DNA from: Tolypocladium sp. Sup5 PDA-1
Taxonomy: Eukaryota > Ascomycota > Sordariomycetes > Hypocreales > Ophiocordycipitaceae
Reading direction: 5' to 3'
DNA length: 64,000 bases
Assembly (NCBI GenBank): GCA_000750105.3
Contig: JPHH03000071.1
Span: forward strand, 62,001-126,000
The position numbers and the translations under genes are program-made. Positions within the stretch are counted from its first letter, which is position 1, and every line of letters begins with the position of its first letter. The notes under the pieces are model-generated. The model made no database searches and had not been told where the DNA came from. It saw only the letters and a program-made list of their open reading frames with translations. Of the stretch, positions 56,241 through 64,000 are shown one piece after another.

Positions 56241-57383
56241 TACTTGATAGTGTGAGAGTAGAATGGATGGCAGCAGTAGATTTTGCAGATGTGTTACCGA
56301 TGTCCGGCAGATTCAAGTGTTGGCCAGGTTTGGCAGATCTTAGTAATAAATGTCTTGTGGGAATGCATCCGACCAGGCCATCGAACTACAAACACTTGGG
56401 CTAGGAGCAGGCAGCCTGTGCACGTGTCACCTAACGACCAATACGTCATCGCAGTCTTCGTGGTCATCGCATCGTCAACAAGAACAAAGGTGCACAGCCT
56501 TGTTGCCCCAGAATAAAAGGATCAGGTGGCTCTGAAAATCTCAATCCTCCCCAGAGGGGCTAGTTGTCAAAATGGTCTATTCGGTCGAGACTTTTGCCAC
56601 ATCTGACAGGTCATGCAGCAGCTGACAGCAACTGATGCTTCATGTGCATGTACAGCCGCATTGACACATTTAATCCACGAATGTAGACTTGAAAAGAACT
56701 TCCGGGTTCCACGACGGGCCGAGTCAGCCCTGTACGAGCTGTACCAGGGACGTATTTGTGCATGAATATCGACCCTAAAATGGGCTAGTGTGTCGGCTCG
56801 CCCCTGGTCAGCGATATCAGCTGTAAGCTCAAGTGCCCCAAGCGCCCCTTCCATATTTTATTTCCTCGTCAATTGACTCCTCTGAGCTTCAAGATACTCG
56901 CGGCAACCGCCCGGATACTTTGAAGTTATCAATATACTCAATTACGACAGTTACATATCTCATCATAGTAGTTAATCGTCGACGGCCTGTCGAAGTTCGT
57001 CCGCCGTACCTGCGTGTCTCGGCGATGTTCCGAGGCTTACATTCGTGACATGCGAGGGCCGAAAGAAATGACTTCAGGAACATTGATCGCCAGTGAGATT
57101 TAAGTAGGTTCGGGTAACCCGGGTCTCTTGCTTAGTGTCGCAGAGGACCCTCTAAGGACAGAAGCCATGGCAAATTTGATTGGTAGCCTGATTGGCTCCT
57201 GCTCACTGTATGCTGTAAGGCCTCACTATGACTCTAGGTAGGCTGCATTGCCTCCTGCACCGTAAGCTGAATTCTGTCTCGGTTATTGGATACCTTGTTA
57301 CTGTATCGATTATCCTGCATCGCGCCTTATGTGCGAGGAAGTAAGAGTTGACAGGGTATGTATTGTCTTATATGAGAGACATC
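56241..57383. other. Intergenic
   Basis: No gene is recognised. It contains the promoter sides of the two flanking genes. Confidence 0.5.
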
Positions 57384-57391
57384 TATATAAG
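57384..57391 (+). promoter_or_regulatory. TATA box of the ribotoxin-like gene
   Basis: TATATAAG lies 100 bp upstream of the ATG at 57491, followed by a pyrimidine-rich leader; a plausible core promoter. Confidence 0.5.
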
Positions 57392-57490
57392 ATCCCATTT
57401 CTCAACCAGGCGCATTGGAGTTTATCTCCTCACCATACCACCGCAGATTTTCTATTCTCAGCTCTTTTTTATTTCCATTAAACAGTCACA

Positions 57491-58052
57491 ATGAAGTTCC
57501 TCGCTGCCATCTTCGCCGCAGCCGTCTTGAACGCTCCTGCTCTCGCTGCTCCTATCGAAGCTGACGGTGTCAGCCTAGAAGAGCGCGCTCCAGTAAGTTT
57601 CGACCAGATTCTGCTCTCTGGAAAACCTTGTTGTAGTCTTTGCAATGTTAACTTGCCTTCAGATCGTCAACTGCTAGCCCAAGCTCAATGGCAAGACTGA
57701 AAAGACATTCAAGGTTGACGTATCCACTGCCCAGGCCCAAGCCAAGAAGGCTGGCCTGACCACCGGCAAGAGCGGCGACCGTCACCGTTACCATAACGGA
57801 GACCACATCAACTTTGGTGTCCACAACTGTGACAAGAATGACGCTATCCTCTGGGAGTACCCCATCTACTGGGTTGGCAAGAACGTCGAGTGGGAGAAGG
57901 ACGTCAAGACGGACAAGCAGAAGGGTGGTGCTACACCTATCCGTGTGGTTTATGCCAACAGCAACGGTGGTATTCAGTACTGTGGTGTTATGACCCACAG
58001 TGAGGTTAATGACAAGAACCAGGGATTGAAGTTCTTCCAGAAGTGCACTTGA
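57491..58052 (+). pseudogene. Secreted ribotoxin-like gene (hirsutellin-type) with an early in-frame stop
   Basis: Two exons are visible, 57491-57592 and 57663-58052, with a 70-bp intron (GTAAGT to TCAG). Exon 1 encodes a signal peptide of about 20 residues and a short propeptide-like segment ending in a basic pair region. Exon 2 corresponds to the mature protein of the small fungal ribotoxins of the hirsutellin type: single-domain, RNase T1-fold, disulfide-bonded ribonucleases that cleave the sarcin-ricin loop of large rRNA. An in-frame TAG at 57675-57677, five codons into exon 2 and right after the first Cys, interrupts it; the rest is open to TGA 58050-58052. The stop overlaps an AG dinucleotide, so which acceptor the mRNA uses decides whether it is translated. 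As it stands I treat the gene as broken. The family points to an insect- or mite-associated hypocrealean fungus. Confidence 0.8.
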
Positions 58053-58744
58053 ACTTTAGCATAGAAGTTGCACGGAGTACGATCTTGTTTACCATGATCA
58101 AGTCGCACGCTTGAGCATTGTTCAAACGGGCAGCAGCTGTATTCTTATTTTCTTACAATTCCACGCCTTAAAGATTGGTTTGTCCAGAAGAATGCGCCCG
58201 ACTGCACAAGGGTTTAACCTGGAGGAAACGATGGCCGTAGCGATACATTCTAGGAAAGTGCTTCATTCCTAAATAACTCGTTAATCAAAGCAAGGATCAC
58301 GTTGACGTAGCTGCTGTCTGCGAGGCGGCCACTGGGAAGGTAGTCGATAACGAAGTGACGACACCGACATAGGTCAGCCCGGTATTCCACCAAGTTCCTG
58401 GACTGCGTATATCAACTCCTGCTGCAGATTATTGCGTGAAGATAGCTTCAGGTATGACTGCACCTTAACTGATTTTCCTGTGGCCGGGTTTCTCGTCGCC
58501 GGGCAGGACAGATGGTATATTCAAACCTTGAATTCTACCCGACGATGGCCAAAGTTATTGCATGCTATCCACGCAGAGGCTACTCAGTGTGAAAGACCAC
58601 CCACTGTACTTATTAGTAATCGCAGAGTAATGAGGGAATACAGAATACTAACTAAACTTACTAGAAGGGGTTCATATATATCAGAAACGAGGTATTTATA
58701 CCAGGGCTAATAGTCTTTCCTATTAAGAAGTCCTAAGTAGCTAT
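58053..58744. other. Intergenic
   Basis: No gene is recognised. Confidence 0.5.
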
Positions 58745-60683
58745 TTAAAGCCTAAAAACATCAAATCGTGCTAGTACAATAACATCCCGCCAATCGACAT
58801 TTCTCCCGTTGGCAGTAGAATTGGCCCTGGTCCTCCATACTGTGTCGATTAAGTCCTCCAGTACAACCAGGTTCCTAAAACCCAGTTTCCGCTGATTTCG
58901 GAACCATGCCTGCATCCGCCGCCGTACATCTGGCGAGCCACACTCGGCTCCCAGAACCAGCACAGGCCATAACATCATGCAGCCCAGCTCACCCTTGCCG
59001 ACTCGCTCGACGGATTCCAATTCGCATACGCCGAGCTCGACGAGAGCCTGCACAGCGTCTATAGGGTCGCGCCGTATGCTTCGCTGGAAGAAGACGAGCC
59101 CGGCGTAGTAGAATGCCTTGGCCACGTGGTGAAGGACGACGCCTTGTGTGTTGGTCGGTGAAGCTAGGTCTGGGGGTGGGAGGCCGGGAAAGTCGAGGTA
59201 CAGCTGCAGCTCAAAGGCATCGAGCTCCTTCTCTAGTGTAGGTGTCTTGGTTATCGGAGTAGCAGTAGCAGCAGCAAACATGGTCATGCGATCGTGGGCT
59301 CGCAAAAAGGACCTCGAAACGCCATAATATGGGAAGGCGAATTCGATGCCATTTACAAAACCGTCGTCGTTGAGAAAAGATTTGAGGTCATTCGGGACAG
59401 GAAAATCGCACAGGATGGCCATTGATACCATATGTCGTTGGAAGGCAGACAGCACGACCTCATCCATGCCCCGAGAGTGCAGTTTAGCAAGGTAAGCCAG
59501 GCCGCCAGAGACGTGTGCCCGCCACCGTTGGGTGGTACCAGAAATGGCGTCGACGGCGATGCAGGCCATGATGGCCATTGCAAAAGACTGATCTCGGTGC
59601 TCGTCGGCTCGGGTTAAGTTGTCGCGAAGGTGGCGGATGGCCTCTTGGTCGTGTTTAAGAGCCAGCACACGATCCTGCTCGTTGGTTCGGCCACCCAGCT
59701 CAAACAAATTAAAGGCAGCAGAGGCGCAGAGCGCGTGGAAGGTGGCGACATCGGCGTTGGAGTCTTCTGAGTTTGACACGAGGCCTTTCAGCGCCATAGG
59801 GAGCATCATGGTACGGCAAAGATTGTGAGGCTCATCAAGGAGGGCGAGTTTGCGGCTGGTGAAGGTAACCCAGTGGTGGATGAGCCTTTTTTGACTAGCT
59901 GGCATGGGTAGAACATCCAGATGGCGTGGTGGGTGATGACCATATCGTTGATGAAGCGGAGCCTGAATTGTACCAACGACTGTTGGCTGAGATTGTTGGA
60001 CATGGTCGTATTCCCATCCAGGACTTAGAATAGCCGGAGTAACAGGGACAGCATCTAAGCAAACGTGCAACTCCGACCCTCGGCCTACACCAGAAGTGGC
60101 TGGCAGTGACGCCGACTCGCTGCAAAGGTCGTCGGTCTGGTCTATCGCCTCTGTCGGTATAAGCTCTCGGTGGTCGTCAGAAGGGGCAGGTGAAGGAGTT
60201 CCTGGCTCCAACACTACCCGCCGCCCCGCCAAGTTTACTGGAAAGACGGAGAAACCCCCTTGATCCAGGCCTGAAGACTCGCCAGGACACCATTGGTCAA
60301 TCTGCCTCAATGTGCAGTCAAGTTCTGGAGAAGACAGACGCGGCACAAGCGACACCCCGAGGTATGTCAACGAGCGTCTGGATGCTCTGGAGCCCTGGGC
60401 CTGGCCGTCATCCCCATCGCCATCATCATCATCATCATCATTTATCTCGTCTAAATTGGGTGCAATATGACAGTGTACCCAGTTCAGGCGGATGCCGTAG
60501 CCTTCGCACTGGACACCGAACTGACGACAGCGCTGGCATGATGGAGACGCTCTACCCACAGAAGGGTTAGTTGGAACGATCAAGGGGTCGTCGGATCACT
60601 CACTCATCACACTTGACACGACGCGACCGGCAGGTCCAGCAGCCTGTGAAACACTTGGTGCGCTGCCTGTTGGTTGCTTTCAT
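58745..60683 (-). CDS. Zn2Cys6 transcription factor (two exons)
   Basis: The model is complement(join(58745..60551, 60604..60683)), 628 residues. Exon 1 (MKATNRQRTKCFTGCWTC) carries the first three zinc ligands; a 52-bp intron (GTGAGT to GTAG) separates them from the other three (CQRCRQFGVQC). The join completes C-x2-C-x6-C-x6-C-x2-C-x6-C at residues 15-42 and keeps the frame, which supports the model strongly. An Asp run (about residue 75) is coded by a CAT/ATC-type trinucleotide repeat at 60419-60440 and may vary in length. The C-terminal two thirds, with EQDRVLALKHDQEAIRHLR and WRAHVSGGLAYLAKLHSRG, fit the fungal-specific domain 2 (DUF3468-like) regulators. Target genes are unknown. The frame is intact. 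Confidence 0.88.
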
Positions 60684-61101
60684 GAAATCGATTCCCGTCT
60701 GACGGGTGAGAGGAAGACTGCTGAGTTACGTTGAAAGTTCAATCAATCAGTCAGGGAAGTGCCATGTCGCTTTGACTTGCCGTCCTGGAGAGGTGTTGCC
60801 TGCCAGAGAGGGGAAGGCGTGACCGCAACGCTAATCTTGATTGGCTCGCTTTCAAATTCCCACTTCCACAACCTGGTAATAACAGTGGGCTCGCTTTGCT
60901 TTTCCATTGGCTGTTGGCTTCCTGATACCTGATATCAGGGTCCAGGGTTCAGCTTCGTTTGGCTTCATCTTGATGTTTCCAAGCCGACGGTATGGCAATG
61001 TCGCTTAAAATTTCTACTCCCTATTACACAAACCGGTGTTTTGATAGCAACTAACTCCGAACCAGGCTCCACTCTTTCCCTTCGTCTTGAAAGAGCAGCA
61101 T
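60684..61101. other. Divergent promoter region
   Basis: Lies between the Zn2Cys6 gene and ERG4. It includes CTGATACCTGATATCAGG near 60921-60938, which contains short mirrored repeats; no gene is seen. Confidence 0.45.
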
Positions 61102-61109
61102 TATATAAA
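61102..61109 (+). promoter_or_regulatory. TATA box of ERG4
   Basis: TATATAAA lies about 170 bp upstream of the ATG at 61280. Confidence 0.5.
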
Positions 61110-61279
61110 GTCCCTCCAAGACGCGCAAATAGTGGCCGGAGGGCAATTTGTATGCAGCATCTTGGTCTTCGTTAGTCCGTACTAACCCTTGGTTATAGTA
61201 ACGGCTCCACCTGGACCTTATCGATTCCCCCTACATATGCAAAAAGCACAGTGTTCGAGCCCACCTTCCACATCAAGTC

Positions 61280-62869
61280 ATGGCCACGAGGGCTAGAAGT
61301 CGGGACCCTTCTGCGTCGGCAGTCAAGACAGAGAAGGGCCCAGAAACAATCACCAAGTTCAGTGATGGCGCATCCGACGACTTCGAGTTTGGCGGCTCCC
61401 TTGGCGCCGCTTCGTTAATGCTTGGGTTTCCCTTGTTGATGTGGTACATGTGGATCGGCGCAACGTACTACGACGGCCAGCTTCCCTTGCCCAGCGACAA
61501 GCAAACCTGGCCTGAGTTTGGCCGTCACCTGCTCCATCTTGTCTACGAGGGAGCCTATCCAACCGCTAAGGCCTGGGCCATCTACTGGACATTCATCGTC
61601 TTCGAAGCCATCATGTACTGCTACATGCCCGGCGTACTGAGCTACGGCCGACCCTTGCACCACGAGGGCGGCAAGAAGCTCCCGTACTACTGCTCCGCCT
61701 ACACCAGCCTCTACGCAACGCTCGTCGCCGCCGCCATCCTGCATATCACCCGCCTTTTCTCGCTGTACACGCTGATCGACGAATTTGGGCCTCTCATGAC
61801 CGTGGCCATCCTCTCGGGCTTCTTAAACAGCCTGATCGTCCATGTTCAAGCCATTGTTCGGGGACGAACACACCGCCTCACGGGTTATCCCGTCTACGAC
61901 TTCTTCATGGGCGCCGAGCTGAATCCACGTATAGGAATCTTGGACTTCAAAATGTTCTACGAGGTCCGGATTCCGTGGTTCATCCTGCTCCTCATCACCT
62001 TCTCCGTGGCCGCTCGCCAGTACGAGACGTATGGGTACATCTCGACCGAAGTCCTCTTTCTAGCCATGGCGCATTTCCTGTACGCGAATGCTTGTGCCAA
62101 GGCGGAGCAGCTGATTGTTACGTCCTGGTAGGATACTCCTGTTGTTAAGCTTGGGGAACGGTTCCAACTGACCCGTACTTTCCTTCCCAGGGACATGTAC
62201 TTTGAAAAGTTAGGCTTCATGCTAACCTTCTGGAACATGGCTGGCGTGCCATTTACCTACTGTCACTGTGCCCTATACTTGGCGAACCGTGACCCGGCCG
62301 AGTACCAATGGAATTCTTACGCATTAAAGGCGCTTTTCATGGTGTACCTCTTTATGTACTGGATGTGGGATACTTCTAACGGCCAGAAGAATGGATTCCG
62401 CCAGATGGAGAGGGGCCAACTCATCAAGCGCAACACCTTCCCCCAACTGCCGTGGCAGGTCATCAAGAACCCCAGGGCCATTGAGACGGAGGCTGGGGAT
62501 CGCATCTTGGTGGATGGTTGGTTTGCGATTGTGCGAAAGCCAAACTATGTTCCCGATATGTTTTTCTCGGTGTCTTGGGGTCTGATCACTGGGTTCAAGT
62601 AAGTGTTGTCCATTTCAAGTTGCAGACAGGTAGCTGACTTTCTGGTACCAGGAGCCCTTTCCCTTGGTTCTACCCTATCTTCTTTATGGTTATGATCATT
62701 CATCGTACCAAGAGGGACATTGAAAGATGCCGAAAGAAGTACGGCGAGGCCTGGAAGCGGTATGAGAAAGAGGTGCCGTACTTGTTCATTCCAGTAAGAC
62801 CAAGACGCCCATTTGCCCAAGCGAGGGAATGGAAAGCAATTGCTGACAGATTTTCAGTATGTCATTTAG
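61280..62869 (+). CDS. erg4: Delta(24(24(1)))-sterol reductase, ergosterol synthesis
   Basis: The model is join(61280..62127, 62191..62598, 62652..62793, 62858..62869), 469 residues, close to the usual length of about 470. Introns are 63, 53 and 64 bp, all GT-AG, and all joins are in frame; the last exon codes only YVI and the stop. The protein is a multi-pass ER membrane enzyme: hydrophobic segments begin at LGAASLMLGFPLLMWYMW, and the conserved blocks DFFMGAELNPRIG, LDFKMFYEVRIPW, YFEKLGFMLTFWNMAGVPF and WDTSNGQKNGFRQ are all present. Near the C-terminus come ILVDGWFAIVRKPNYVPDM and RDIERCRKKYGEAW, the NADPH-site and terminal motifs of the ERG4/ERG24 family. It reduces the C24(28) double bond in the last step to ergosterol. 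The frame is intact. Some fungi carry two copies, so this may be a paralogue. Confidence 0.95.
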
Positions 62870-63644
62870 AAGGGATTGCGGCATGGACGGTTCTTTCCGC
62901 ATTAATGACTCTGAATCTCAATATTCACGACGATGCGGAGAAGGCTTTCGGTCGTTGTATGGAGTTCTCTACTAGAGTTTAATCTCGGCCGACCGTTAGC
63001 TACACTTTTCCCTTATATACTATAAATCCGAGCGATTTAAGATAGAGGACCTTAAGGATTTATTAGCAGCAATGTATTTCGTATTAATACTCTTCGTACC
63101 TAAAGCTTTTCCCGATTGTATCGGAATAGTTCTCTTCACGGACGCATAACAGTATCGGCACATGTATTCACATACATTGTGAGAGTCATAGGGAACCCTG
63201 CGGAAGCCGTGCTTTCTGCAAACTAGTTATGTTATCATTATTCTAATGACCAATATTTCTCCGAGCTTTGCGAGCCCTTGTAGTCCGTACGTATGATTGG
63301 TATCCGTACGGAGTACGGACTAACTTATATTGCACGCTATTCGCGGCGACTCCAACTTTTAGGCGGGGGCCAGCAATCCGCGCTCACTCGGGTAAGCCCA
63401 AATGCACCCCCCTACATCACGTCACGAGAAGACATACAGCTACTAATAGGAACGCTGAATCGGTAATGCTCGCTAAAGAAGCTTCATGTTGATCCAGGCT
63501 CGGAACCCGAGCATGGGTGGGGTGAGCGTCACCAACATCTCTATTTTGTGGTGGTCTGCTCACAACATGGATTGGCCTCATTGGCGACGAAAATCGTCTT
63601 CAAATTTTATTGTGCATACTACTTGGCGTTGCAGACGCGGCATC
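62870..63644. other. Intergenic
   Basis: No gene is recognised. An inverted repeat AGTCCGTAC...GTACGGACT lies at about 63281-63320. Confidence 0.5.
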
Positions 63645-64000
63645 ATGAAAGATCTAACGGGCAAGGTTCGTGCGCCTTGCGAAATGACAAGGTAAAAATT
63701 AATGCCTAACAGGGAACATGCTTTTAGACCGTCTTTATTGCTGGAGGGTCAACCAGACTGGGAAGGGGATTGGCAATAAGTCTAGCAAAGCGAGGTTTGT
63801 AGAGATTCTTGTTCGCCGTCTCTCACGGGTACCGACATGCGTGTTAGGCTGCCACATTACCATCTTCGCCCGTAGACAGCAAAAGCTTGACGAGGCCAAG
63901 TTCGAAGTCCTTGCCGCGAGGAAACACGAAAAGCAACAAGTGACGGTAGAATCGCTGGATTTGACCGATCCTGTAAAGGTACACTCACCCAACCACACCT
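63645..64000 (+). CDS. Short-chain dehydrogenase, 3-ketodihydrosphingosine reductase-like (5' part)
   Basis: The gene runs off the right edge. I model exons 63645-63665, 63728-63794 and 63848-63978; introns 63666-63727 and 63795-63847 are GT-AG, and another begins GTACAC at 63979. The second exon starts TVFIAGGSTRLGRGLA, the NADPH-binding Gly-rich motif of classical short-chain dehydrogenases. The third gives CHITIFARRQQKLDEAK and then LDLTDP, where ARR fits NADPH preference. This wording, VFI-GGS...G followed by TIFARR-KLDEAK, is that of Tsc10-type reductases of sphingolipid synthesis in the ER. The active-site Ser-Tyr-Lys lies outside the window. The 21-bp first exon and its weak GTTCGT donor are the least certain parts. 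Confidence 0.7.

Noticed and set aside
1..64000. tRNA genes, rRNA, CRISPR arrays, prokaryotic operons
   Set aside because: No convincing T-loop and acceptor pairing, no rRNA blocks and no spaced direct repeats; the intron structure is eukaryotic.

Overview
The window looks like chromosomal DNA of a filamentous ascomycete, most probably a hypocrealean (insect- or fungus-associated Sordariomycete). The reasons are short 50-90 bp GT-AG introns, Zn2Cys6 regulators with fungal-specific domains, NR-PKS and PKS-NRPS chemistry, an ERG4 sterol reductase, Tad-type LINE debris, a strongly TpA-enriched island typical of repeat-induced point mutation (RIP), and a hirsutellin-type ribotoxin-like gene. I saw no rRNA, tRNA or CRISPR.

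Layout. 0-7.4 kb: the 5' end of a hAT-like transposase at the left edge, a truncated-looking C2H2 regulator, a LINE 3' remnant and an intact chromodomain gene. 7.4-16 kb: an AT-rich RIP island with a long inverted repeat, an AT-hook relic and a RIP-mutated FLC/TRP-type membrane protein gene. 16-22 kb: mostly non-coding, with one solo LTR and a GH76 (DFG5/DCW1-like) gene cut by an in-frame TAG. 22.7-42 kb: a decayed secondary-metabolite locus. 42.4-44.4 kb: a 5'-truncated LINE with a 14-bp target-site duplication. 44.8-48 kb: an intact MFS transporter, a kinase-like protein and a tiny Cys/His protein. 49.3-54.5 kb: another solo LTR and a chimeric trans-ER/PKS-NRPS relic. 55-64 kb: mainly intact genes (DUF3632-like, Zn2Cys6 regulator, ERG4, start of a 3-ketodihydrosphingosine reductase-like gene), plus the ribotoxin-like gene with an early stop.

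How it fits together. The 22.7-42 kb locus holds two damaged non-reducing PKSs, an FPP/GPP synthase-like gene, a DMATS-type prenyltransferase, an acetoacetyl-CoA-synthetase-like ligase, a P450 N-terminal scrap, an intact FAD monooxygenase and an intact Zn2Cys6 regulator. The second PKS (single terminal ACP, no thioesterase seen) with the prenyltransferase, prenyl-diphosphate synthase and ligase is the gene set of viridicatumtoxin-type prenylated polyketide clusters; the name is an inference. Core enzymes are broken while the monooxygenase, regulator and transporter are open. Many nonsense codons can be explained by CpA-to-TpA change, the RIP signature, in genes far outside the AT-rich island. 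All calls come from reading the sequence without database searches.
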